Assembly: GCA_018821305.1 (NCBI GenBank)
Contig: JAHJMN010000018.1
Coordinates: 1-42,011, forward strand
Source: Myxococcota bacterium
Lineage (GTDB): Bacteria > Myxococcota_A > Polyangia > HGW-17
Reading direction: 5' to 3'
Length of the DNA: 42,011 nucleotides
Numbering within the stretch: position 1 is the stretch's first letter; the number at the start of each line of letters is the position of its first letter. Shown here one piece after another: positions 16,473 to 24,249 of this stretch. Below the pieces are notes generated by a model. That model had not been told where the DNA came from and ran no database searches. It saw only the letters and a list, made by a program, of their open reading frames with translations. The translations under genes and the position numbers were made by a program.

Positions 16473-17846
16473 TCACATGAAAACGTCCCGTTCACCGTCT
16501 TTAATCTTATCGAGGATTGTCCGCAATTTTTCACGAAATTCCGGAGGATTTACGGCCTCCAGTTCCCGTCGAATCATTTCACTACCAACCTGCCGGACTC
16601 TTTCCGATGCGTGATCGATGAGGTATTCCGTAAAAGTAAACAATGCGTTTGGATGACACTTTTTCTTAATGTCGCCAGGTTTTGCATACTCCATGAAATC
16701 AAGCCCCGTCCTCCCGAGGCGATAACAACTCGTGCAAAACGAAGGTATAAAACCGTGAGTGACAATATCATAAATTACTTCATCTAAAGAGCGGTGATCG
16801 CCAAGAGAGAATTGTTCGCAGGATTCCGAATCACTGTATCCTCCAGGATTTGTCCTGGATCCGGCACTGATCTGGCTGATTCCGAGTTCGAAACTGGCCC
16901 TTCGCATGGCGGCATTTTCCCGTGTACTGAGAATCAGGCCTGTATAAGGGACGGAAAGGCGAAGTATTGCTATTATATGTTTGAAATCATCGTCACTGAC
17001 TGGGTATGGAGGCGTTTCGGTGATGTCACAACCGGTAGCAGGTTCAAGGCGCGGAACGCTGATTGTATGCGGGCCCATACCAAATTTCGCTTCAAGGTGT
17101 TCAATGTGGTTCATGAGGGCAAGAACTTCATATTTCCAGTCATAAAGTCCGAAAAGAACGCCGATCCCAACATCATCGATCCCTGCCTCAAATGCCCGAT
17201 CAATAGTTTCGAGACGATATGAATAGTCGCGTTTGGGCCCGCGGGTATGAAGTTTGTGGTATGTCTCCTCATGGTAGGTTTCCTGAAACAATTGATAAGT
17301 GCCTATTTCAGCTTCTTTTAATTGTTTGAATTCCTCAATGTCCACTGGTGCTATGTTTACATTAATGCGCCGAATGTTATCTTTACCGTGGCGCACGGAA
17401 TAAACCGTGCGTACGGAATCGAGGATGTAGTCTATTTTTCCACCGGGATATGCTTCTCCGCTTACTAAAAGAGCGCGCTTTTGTCCAGTTTTTAAAAGAT
17501 TAACCGTTTCCTCAGCGATTTCTTCCTGAGTCAGGGCACGTCGTTTTATTCCGCGGTTTGAAACACGAAACCCGCAATAGGAGCAATCATTGTTACACAG
17601 GTTTGAAATATAAAGAGGGGCAAAAATAACAAGTCTGTTTCCATATATGGAATCTTTGAGATCCCTGGCGGCATCGTGAATTTGCTTCCTGAGATCCGGA
17701 TCACTGACATTAGCTAAAACTGCAGTTTCCCTCATGCTGAGGCGAGACAGGGATTTAGATTTTTGCAGAATTTCCATAACTTCTGCTGCATCACCCGAAG
17801 TATCCATCATGCTTCTGATTTGATTGTCGTCGATTACGTGCATCAT
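16473..17846 (-). CDS. hydG: [FeFe]-hydrogenase radical SAM maturase HydG
   Basis: HydG cleaves tyrosine to give CO and cyanide and makes the Fe(CO)2(CN)Cys synthon of the H-cluster. 457 residues. Radical SAM motif C84-NND-C88-SY-C91; C-terminal auxiliary cluster motif CX2CX22C at C371, C374 and C397 separates it from ThiH. First gene of the operon, 65 bp before the lyase. The start at 17846 follows GGAGG; a second ATG follows immediately. The RBS lies inside a palindrome (17854-17867). Confidence 0.95.
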   Translation of the reverse strand: MMHVIDDNQIRSMMDTSGDAAEVMEILQKSKSLSRLSMRETAVLANVSDPDLRKQIHDAARDLKDSIYGNRLVIFAPLYISNLCNNDCSYCGFRVSNRGIKRRALTQEEIAEETVNLLKTGQKRALLVSGEAYPGGKIDYILDSVRTVYSVRHGKDNIRRINVNIAPVDIEEFKQLKEAEIGTYQLFQETYHEETYHKLHTRGPKRDYSYRLETIDRAFEAGIDDVGIGVLFGLYDWKYEVLALMNHIEHLEAKFGMGPHTISVPRLEPATGCDITETPPYPVSDDDFKHIIAILRLSVPYTGLILSTRENAAMRRASFELGISQISAGSRTNPGGYSDSESCEQFSLGDHRSLDEVIYDIVTHGFIPSFCTSCYRLGRTGLDFMEYAKPGDIKKKCHPNALFTFTEYLIDHASERVRQVGSEMIRRELEAVNPPEFREKLRTILDKIKDGERDVFM

Positions 17847-17853
17847 TTCACAA

Positions 17854-17867
17854 ATCCTCCGAAGGAT
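17854..17867 (-). promoter_or_regulatory. Palindrome containing the hydG ribosome binding site
   Basis: ATCCTCCGAAGGAT differs from a perfect 14-bp palindrome by two bases; the minus strand reads ATCCTTCGGAGGAT with the GGAGG Shine-Dalgarno in its right arm. Pairing of the arms would partly mask the site. The stem is short, so the effect may be small. Confidence 0.3.
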
Positions 17868-17902
17868 AAACTAAGCGGAAAAAAATAAAAAAAAAGTGCT
17901 AA

Positions 17903-17944
17903 TTTATAAGTTTCGGATAATTCACTGCAACTTTTCATGAAAAG
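17903..17944 (-). promoter_or_regulatory. Candidate hydG promoter with adjoining palindrome
   Basis: On the minus strand TATAAA (17903-17908) and TTGCAG (17925-17930) are 16 bp apart. A 14-bp perfect palindrome CTTTTCATGAAAAG (17931-17944) abuts the -35 on its upstream side, where an activator would sit. The -35 is a poor consensus match, consistent with activator dependence; this is inference. Confidence 0.35.
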
Positions 17945-18021
17945 TCCGGAATACTGATCGAGATTTGTTTTAATAACGGTATTTGTGCTCCTGAATATGC
18001 TGACATCGGAGGTTTTATCAA

Positions 18022-18276
18022 ATGGGTCCCCTGGACAGATTTTCGACATTTGATTGCAGGAATCCATCACTTCCTGACTACAAATCATTTGAAATTAACA
18101 AGTTACTCGTTTCAGAAGCGGGAGCAGTTATATTTCTTAGACACCATACACGGGGCATAATTAAGCTCACACTGTCTTTAAAGCCGAGGCAATCAATAAC
18201 TGTCTGCGGTGAACAAACTGAGGAAATAAGAGATCTCCTGATTGCTAAACTACCTGCATTCTCGGTCAATCACTGA
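18022..18276 (+). CDS. Small hypothetical protein, 84 aa
   Basis: Supported by GGAGG nine bases before the ATG and by its position in an otherwise empty gap divergent from hydG. The protein has no signal peptide; the middle (FEINKLLVSEAGAVIFLRHHTRG...) alternates hydrophobic strands and ends with a predicted helix. No family recognised. Could be co-regulated with hydG through the shared upstream region. Confidence 0.5.
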   Translation: MGPLDRFSTFDCRNPSLPDYKSFEINKLLVSEAGAVIFLRHHTRGIIKLTLSLKPRQSITVCGEQTEEIRDLLIAKLPAFSVNH

Positions 18277-18317
18277 CAGGTATCCATTGAATACAGTGAA
18301 ATACCTATCGGAGCGGT

Positions 18318-18347
18318 TTGAAATACTCAATTTTCCTGATATATTAT
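18318..18347 (+). promoter_or_regulatory. Probable sigma70-type promoter
   Basis: TTGAAA (18318-18323) and TATTAT (18342-18347) are each 5/6 consensus matches with an 18-bp spacer, 39 bp before the lipoprotein start. Confidence 0.45.
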
Positions 18348-18385
18348 TATGCAAAGTTACAGGGCAGTCCTGAAGTGAGGGCAAA

Positions 18386-19843
18386 ATGAAAACAAAACTT
18401 TTACTTAAAATATGTTTAGCTTCTATTCTCATGTTTTCCTGCGCCGGTGGTGCAACGGATGTAAACAATGGTGGTCCCGAAATATGCGATAACGGCATTG
18501 ACGATGACGGTGACGGCTATTTTGACTGCGATGACGCCGATTGCACAGGAACATCAGCTTGTGCTAATCCCGAAATCTGCAACAACGGCATTGACGATGA
18601 CGGTGACGGCAAAATAGACTGTGCCGATTCGCAATGCCTCGGCCGTGTAGGCCCTGGTGGAATTCTCTGCGAACTTCAGGAATACAACTGCAATGACGGT
18701 GGGGATAACGACGGCGACGGTTTTGTGGACTGTAACGATCCCGATTGTTACTCAAGTATGTTCTGTCAGGGTGCGGAAAACTGTTCCAACGGCATTGATG
18801 ATGATGGGGACGGCCTTATAGACTGTAACGATTCCGACTGTACGGGAAACCCCGCCTGTACTGTGGCAGAAAACTGTTTCAACGGTATAGACGATGATGG
18901 GGACGGATATATTGACTGTGATGATTCTGATTGCAGCTCTGCAGAGGAATGCGAAGGCACTGAAGACTGCACAAACGGCATTGATGACGACGGTGACTGG
19001 CTTGCTGACTGTAACGACCCTGATTGCGATTCTCACCCCAATTGTACGGGCACCGAAATCTGCGATAACGGCATTGACGATGATCAAAACGGCGTAACAG
19101 ACTGTATTGATCCTGCTTGTGCTTCACATCCCGCTTGCCAGCCTACGGAAAACTGCTCAAACGGCAGCGATGACGATGGTGACGGGCTTATTGATTGTGC
19201 TGATTCTGATTGCATCGGTCAGGCCGGAAACGGCGGAACCTGTCAGGCCACTGAAACTTCCTGCACGGATTCCTTCGATAATGATGCCGATGGACAGACG
19301 GATTGCAGCGATCCCGACTGTGCTGCTGATGCTGCCTGCCAGACAGCTTCATGCACAACAATTACCGAAGGTTTTGAAAGCACATGGCTCCCATCCGGCT
19401 GGCTTGTCGACGCATATAACACATCCTATACATGGCAACGTGCGGGAAGTGAATACTCACCCCATGGCGGAAGTTATGTTGCCCGGGTTCCCTGGGATGA
19501 TTCATTTTTGTTTCCCATGGATCAGGATGAACTACTTGCAACTGCCCCGATCACCTGCACCGGTGGAACTTTAAGTTTCTGGTGGGCCGCCTCCTATACT
19601 TATGCTTACAACTATGATATTGAAGTTTATATAATGGTTGGTTCCACTTTCGGCGATGGCGATGAGTACACTCTTTCATATGGATTACTCCTTGAAAAAG
19701 GCACCTTTACTGACTGGACGTGGTACCAGAGCACATTCACAATTCCTGCCCAGTATAATAATATCCCCATTAGAATCGTCTGGCGCTACATTGGATACGA
19801 TGGTGCGGACTTCTACATGGATGACGTCCAATTCTCCAATTAA
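18386..19843 (+). CDS. Lipoprotein with nine MopE-like D-D-G-D-G repeats
   Basis: 485 residues. Signal peptide with lipobox LMFSC, so probably anchored in a membrane and exposed at the surface. Residues about 31-318 hold nine Cys-rich repeats of the form C-NGIDDDGDG--DC-D-DC, typical of MopE-like proteins of myxobacteria and relatives; the D-x-D-x-D-G runs suggest calcium binding and the cysteines disulfides. Repeats 6, 7 and 9 are degenerate (DDDGDW, DDDQNG, DNDADG). The C-terminal ~165 residues (ITEGFESTWLPSGW...FYMDDVQFSN) form a jelly-roll cleaved-adhesin/choice-of-anchor J-type domain. RBS GAGGG. A role in adhesion or carbohydrate binding is inference. Confidence 0.88.
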   Translation: MKTKLLLKICLASILMFSCAGGATDVNNGGPEICDNGIDDDGDGYFDCDDADCTGTSACANPEICNNGIDDDGDGKIDCADSQCLGRVGPGGILCELQEYNCNDGGDNDGDGFVDCNDPDCYSSMFCQGAENCSNGIDDDGDGLIDCNDSDCTGNPACTVAENCFNGIDDDGDGYIDCDDSDCSSAEECEGTEDCTNGIDDDGDWLADCNDPDCDSHPNCTGTEICDNGIDDDQNGVTDCIDPACASHPACQPTENCSNGSDDDGDGLIDCADSDCIGQAGNGGTCQATETSCTDSFDNDADGQTDCSDPDCAADAACQTASCTTITEGFESTWLPSGWLVDAYNTSYTWQRAGSEYSPHGGSYVARVPWDDSFLFPMDQDELLATAPITCTGGTLSFWWAASYTYAYNYDIEVYIMVGSTFGDGDEYTLSYGLLLEKGTFTDWTWYQSTFTIPAQYNNIPIRIVWRYIGYDGADFYMDDVQFSN

Positions 19844-20083
19844 ACCGCTTGCGGAGTAATACGATAGCAACTTAATTCAAAGGAGGATTTCAGGAAAAAG
19901 ACCCTGATTGTCCTGTTCCTGCTACTGATTTCCTGTTGCCGAAATTTTTTAACAGGGATTCAGGTAGTCAGGAAAACAGGTTCAGGATCAGCGGTTAAAC
20001 ATTCAACATCTATGCATAATTACAAAGGGTAGGATGAAAACATTCAATTCAAAATATTGATCCTTTTGTTCACGAAACGGTCC
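19844..20083 (+). repeat. Dispersed inverted-repeat element, copy B
   Basis: Starts ACCGCTT directly after the lipoprotein stop codon and ends AACGGTC, 3 bp before the end of the convergent helicase gene, so it fills the whole gap. Internal features shared with the other copies: AATACGATAG (19858-19867), the CCTG/CAGG hairpin (about 19902-19987, with ACTGATTTCCTG and AACAGGGATTCAGG arms) and the tail AAACATTCAACATC...GGATGAAAACATT. The hairpin is placed where it could terminate both genes. Confidence 0.75.
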
Positions 20084-20086
20084 TTT

Positions 20087-22399
20087 TTACGAGTCTTCCC
20101 AGAAGGATTTCAGTGTATTCCTGAGGGTGTCAGTGTTTCGAACTACTCTATATGATGACCACCATGGCGGGAATAAAGAACGATATGTGGGTTGTGTAAA
20201 CCTTTTGCAGATTAAAAGCACCGCCCCTCTATCCGTCTGCGTTCTGATCACTCGACCACAGGCCTGTAGCACACGGGTAAATCCAGGATACTGATATGCA
20301 AACCGGAAACCGTTCCCTTGTTTTTCCGTGTAATATTGCTCAATAAGTCGTGTTTCCTCATCCATTCGAGGTAAGCCGACACCTACTATGGCAGCACCGA
20401 TGAGCTTGTCTCCCGTGAGATCTATGCCTTCTCCGAATATTCCTCCCATGACAGCAAAACCAACACAATCGTTAGAGCTATTGAAGTTATCAAGGAATTC
20501 CTGCCGGGAAAGTTCAGTCATTTCCGGTTTTTGTACAATAACCTGCTGTGGAAGTGTCGGCAGAATTGAGAGGACATTTCTCATGTATGCATAGGAAGGA
20601 AAGAAAACGAGGTAGTTTCCGGGCTTTGATGAAACGAATTCAGCAATCATTGAAGCCACGGAAGGCATGGTCGTTTCCCGGTCTTCATATTTGGTACTCA
20701 AGGCATCATTAATTATTAAAAGTTGATTTTCCCTTGGAAATGGTGAATCAAGGCTCAGTTCAAGAGCGTTCTCTACCCCGAGTACCGAACGGTAAAATGA
20801 AAATGGGGTTAAAGTTGCGGAAAAGAAAACTACTGCAGGGAAGTTAGAAATGGCTTCTCGAACATAGGAAGCACTGTCAAGGCACATGAGTTTAACAACG
20901 ATGTCGTCATTGTCGTAAAAAACATTGAAAACATGGGTTTTTCCTGCAAGATCCGCAATCTTTCGGAAGCGATTCAGTTCAAACAGGTAATCGCTGATTT
21001 TTCGACGATCCGGGTGTTTTCGGTTCTCCGCAAGCCACTCTTCAATGGATGCTCCGAGGGAATACACTCCTTCAATGAAATCTTCCGGCAAATCCCGTAT
21101 AGTAATGAAATTTTTGCCGGATCCATCCATAAGATGCTTGAGTTCTAAAAACCGCGAGTTCAGCCGCCCCATGGAAGAGTAAATTGAACGCCCGGCAGTT
21201 TTAGCCACCTTCCGCGTTTTGAGGACTTCCTTTTTAGAAAGTGCGGCACTGTGCATGTCACGGGAGCGGGAAACAAGGTTATGAGCTTCATCCACAAGGC
21301 ACAAAAGCCGTGCTGTCGGGTCATCAAACATTCGGCGCAATCGGACGAGGGGATCAAACACATAGTTGTAGTCGCAAATTACCAGATGAACCATCATAGT
21401 AAGCTCAAGGGACATTTCAAAAGGACAAACCATATGTTTTCGAGAAATTCTCAGTATATCTTCATAATCCATGAAATCATTGAGATATATCTCAGCGATT
21501 GCATCATTAATTCTGTCAAAATGCCCCTTTGCCCAGGGACAAACGGCGGGATCACAGTCGACTTCTGTGTGAAGGCAGGATTTTTCTTTCGCGGAAAGCA
21601 CAAGGGTTTTAATTCGCATACCATTTTGCATAAGAACTTTTGCCGCAGATATTGCTGAATGGCGACCCGGGGTCTTTGCTGTAAGGTAAAATACGCGCTC
21701 CGAGGCATAAAGCAGGCTTTTAATCGCCGGATAAAGAACACTCATGGTTTTTCCGATGCCTGTTGGGGCCTGCACCATAATTACATTCCCGGAAAGTATT
21801 GTATCCTGAACGGAATTCATAAGTTCCTGCTGGCCACGTCGAAGTTCTGAGAAGGGAAAATCCAGAGTTTTAATACTTTCTCGCATAGTATCATCTGTTT
21901 TCCGCAAAGTTCGAAGCCAGTCAATATAGCGTTCAAGTACTGAAATAGTAAAATCAAGGAGTTCTTCCAGGGTAAATACATGATAAAACTCTTTCTTCTC
22001 CCTGGTATCCAGATTATAGTAAGTAAGTACCGTTTTAACTACCTGCTCCTCGGTATCCATGGCCCTCATGCAGGCATAGATTTTCAGTTGAGCCATATGA
22101 GACAGGCTCTCGTCCAGAGTCTCCAGTTGAAGATGAGTAGTTTTAATTTCTTCAACTATTTCGACATCGCCTTCAAGTCTCAGAGCATCAATTCTACCTG
22201 TGACTTCGATATCACCACGGGAAAGTTGAAAAAGTCTTTTGACTGGAACTTCTGCCCTTCCCTCCTGAGTGGATTGCAGTTCCCTGTGACCTTCCGCTCC
22301 TTCGGCCAGACGAAATAAACTGAAGGAAGTAAAATCAATGTTACCGGAACGGAAGACGTATTCGACGATTTTTCTAACGCTGGCTTTGAAAACAGACAT
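20087..22399 (-). CDS. PD-(D/E)XK nuclease / XPD-type Fe-S helicase fusion
   Basis: 770 residues. Residues about 1-165 look like a Cas4/RecB-type PD-(D/E)XK nuclease: GRID (D71), VEEIK (E84, K86) and a QLKIYAC helix (Q104). The rest is a superfamily 2 DinG/XPD helicase: Walker A PTGIGKT (212-218), Fe-S cluster cysteines C275, C282, C287 and C325, DEAH (370-373), and helicase C-terminal motifs ending QACGRVIRT. Such enzymes unwind 5' to 3' and act in repair of damaged or structured DNA. Divergent from the FAN1-like nuclease across a 167-bp gap, suggesting joint function. Copy B lies at its 3' end. Confidence 0.9.
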   Translation of the reverse strand: MSVFKASVRKIVEYVFRSGNIDFTSFSLFRLAEGAEGHRELQSTQEGRAEVPVKRLFQLSRGDIEVTGRIDALRLEGDVEIVEEIKTTHLQLETLDESLSHMAQLKIYACMRAMDTEEQVVKTVLTYYNLDTREKKEFYHVFTLEELLDFTISVLERYIDWLRTLRKTDDTMRESIKTLDFPFSELRRGQQELMNSVQDTILSGNVIMVQAPTGIGKTMSVLYPAIKSLLYASERVFYLTAKTPGRHSAISAAKVLMQNGMRIKTLVLSAKEKSCLHTEVDCDPAVCPWAKGHFDRINDAIAEIYLNDFMDYEDILRISRKHMVCPFEMSLELTMMVHLVICDYNYVFDPLVRLRRMFDDPTARLLCLVDEAHNLVSRSRDMHSAALSKKEVLKTRKVAKTAGRSIYSSMGRLNSRFLELKHLMDGSGKNFITIRDLPEDFIEGVYSLGASIEEWLAENRKHPDRRKISDYLFELNRFRKIADLAGKTHVFNVFYDNDDIVVKLMCLDSASYVREAISNFPAVVFFSATLTPFSFYRSVLGVENALELSLDSPFPRENQLLIINDALSTKYEDRETTMPSVASMIAEFVSSKPGNYLVFFPSYAYMRNVLSILPTLPQQVIVQKPEMTELSRQEFLDNFNSSNDCVGFAVMGGIFGEGIDLTGDKLIGAAIVGVGLPRMDEETRLIEQYYTEKQGNGFRFAYQYPGFTRVLQACGRVIRTQTDRGAVLLICKRFTQPTYRSLFPPWWSSYRVVRNTDTLRNTLKSFWEDS

Positions 22400-22481
22400 A
22401 AAAACTGGATAAAATAAAACGCGGCTTTTGGCAAAGGGATAATATAGAATGTGAACATGAGCCTCATATTTATGTATATCT

Positions 22482-22527
22482 ACAATATGTTACAGAATCA
22501 GTTTTTTTCCATAACTAACATATGTTA
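22482..22527. promoter_or_regulatory. Palindromic sites in helicase/FAN1 divergent promoter
   Basis: TAACATATGTTA (22516-22527) is a perfect 12-bp palindrome. A related half-site ACAATATGTTA occurs at 22482-22492, about 35 bp away. Position midway between two divergent repair genes suggests a shared operator. I do not recognise the motif as a known LexA box. Confidence 0.4.
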
Positions 22528-22566
22528 AGGTTTTTTTGGAAAACAGCCTGAGGGAGTTTCTTAATA

Positions 22567-24249
22567 TTGCAGTACTATCTCCGTCACTTTTCAAAATTAC
22601 TCGAATTTGTCCGGAATCGGTATCATGATATTCTGACGGATACCCAGCTGGCTCATCTTAATCAATTTGACAACCTGAGCGAAGAAGCTCAAATGCTCTT
22701 TGTGCGGCTTTCGGGCAGAGTTCCAACGGTTTTTCGCATAAAAAACATTAATTACCCTGAAATTGAGAATCCAACTTCTGCTTTGAAAGAACTTGAAAGT
22801 GCCGGCCTTGTAAGTATTATTGACAACATTGCCAATAAGGCGAACATAATTCGAGATATTGTCACTAAAAAAGAGTTAAAAAACTTCGGATGGACTACAG
22901 GAGTAGATCCTTTTGTTTTTATCAAGAATATCTGTGAGATAACACCTGAAGTATTTCAATTTATTCTTCCCCTCGTATCCGTTGAAATCAAATCTTTTTA
23001 TCAATTGCTCTTGTTTTTATATTTTGCCAATCATCATGACGGCATGGAGGCTTTCGTTCTTAATGAAATAAATAACCCCCCCGTGCCTGAAGTAGTAATT
23101 TCCGAAAGACGGCTTTTTGAATCAAGACAACAACTGGATGATTACCTTTATTCAAGAGATCGCTATCACCAGTTGAGAGACTCTTCTTCGGAAACCACCC
23201 CTGATTCCATCACAGGAATTTTTCTGGAAACTATTCAGACACTTGAAAGCATCGAGTTTGATTTATCTGATGTTTTGTTTCGGTATCGTCGAGAGTATTA
23301 TCTGTATAAAATGCTACTCCTTTGCATTGATATACTTGTAACTAACAAAAAATGGTTGCACGAGTGGACGGTTCGTACGGATTCCCTGGAATACCCTGAC
23401 ATATTCAGTGGTTCCTATATCGAACTAAGACGCCGGATTTATCTGCAGGATCGGCGTAAAGTTGATTTGATGCGGTTTATATCAACTTTTAAAAACGACA
23501 GGATTCTTTCTTCTGATGAAAAAACCATCATCAATTCTCTGGAACGCAGCGTATTCAAACGCCCTCTTCCAGTCACGGTATTTCCTTCAATAGACATTAG
23601 ACTTCCAAAGCCTTCTGGCAGGAAGATAACAAGACTTGAATACCAAATATGCGGTATAGAAATGAACGTGGAACAGGCAGTAATACATGCCCTGAAAAAG
23701 GAGAATTTTCGGGCCTTTCACACGGAGAATCGTTTGATTCCCGCTCTTGGAATCGCCGCTTTTTACAAAGAAATTTACGCTGGTATTCCAGGAGTATTTC
23801 AATCTCCCTTCCAGCAATTTCCTTTGGATTTTCATCGCGATTCATTCTTTTCAAGTCGTCGGGAGCTATTTGAAAAGCGTTTGTTTGACCTGAAAGATGG
23901 ATTTGATTTTCTACCGGTTAATGATCTGGTATTGGGACTTCAGAAAGACCTTCTGGAAAAAGCATGGTCACTTCTCGGAGCAGAAAAAGCTCTCCGATTG
24001 ATTTTTAAATGGCTTGAAAACCCCGGGCAGAAAAGCAAGGGAATGCCTGATATTTTTGCTTTTAATGATGATTTCTGCTTTTTCATGGAAGTAAAATCGC
24101 CTTCTGATAAGCTCCAGAAACATCAAATCCCATGGATTGAGGCAATTATTGATTGTGGTGTATGCGCTTTCATTGGCTCTGTTTTTCACGACCAATCAAT
24201 GGATGCAGAAGCCTCAATAGTGCGGGCAGAGCAACTACGGTCAGTATAA
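22567..24249 (+). CDS. FAN1-like VRR-NUC domain nuclease
   Basis: 560 residues. The C-terminal VRR-NUC fold shows GMPDIF (D495), FMEVKSP (E508, K510), Q520 and W523, the active-site set of FAN1-type structure-specific nucleases that cut near interstrand crosslinks and 5' flaps. The N-terminal ~400 residues are helical, consistent with the SAP/TPR part of bacterial FAN1. The start is TTG at 22567, with AGGGAG ten bases before it; no good ATG lies nearby. The 3' end overlaps the convergent MMPL-type gene by 80 bp. Paired divergently with an Fe-S helicase, an arrangement I associate with bacterial FAN1. Confidence 0.87.
   Translation: MQYYLRHFSKLLEFVRNRYHDILTDTQLAHLNQFDNLSEEAQMLFVRLSGRVPTVFRIKNINYPEIENPTSALKELESAGLVSIIDNIANKANIIRDIVTKKELKNFGWTTGVDPFVFIKNICEITPEVFQFILPLVSVEIKSFYQLLLFLYFANHHDGMEAFVLNEINNPPVPEVVISERRLFESRQQLDDYLYSRDRYHQLRDSSSETTPDSITGIFLETIQTLESIEFDLSDVLFRYRREYYLYKMLLLCIDILVTNKKWLHEWTVRTDSLEYPDIFSGSYIELRRRIYLQDRRKVDLMRFISTFKNDRILSSDEKTIINSLERSVFKRPLPVTVFPSIDIRLPKPSGRKITRLEYQICGIEMNVEQAVIHALKKENFRAFHTENRLIPALGIAAFYKEIYAGIPGVFQSPFQQFPLDFHRDSFFSSRRELFEKRLFDLKDGFDFLPVNDLVLGLQKDLLEKAWSLLGAEKALRLIFKWLENPGQKSKGMPDIFAFNDDFCFFMEVKSPSDKLQKHQIPWIEAIIDCGVCAFIGSVFHDQSMDAEASIVRAEQLRSV

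Noticed and set aside
17843-18088. 81-codon minus-strand open frame upstream of hydG
   Set aside because: No RBS, it runs through the hydG promoter region and overlaps the better-supported gene at 18022.
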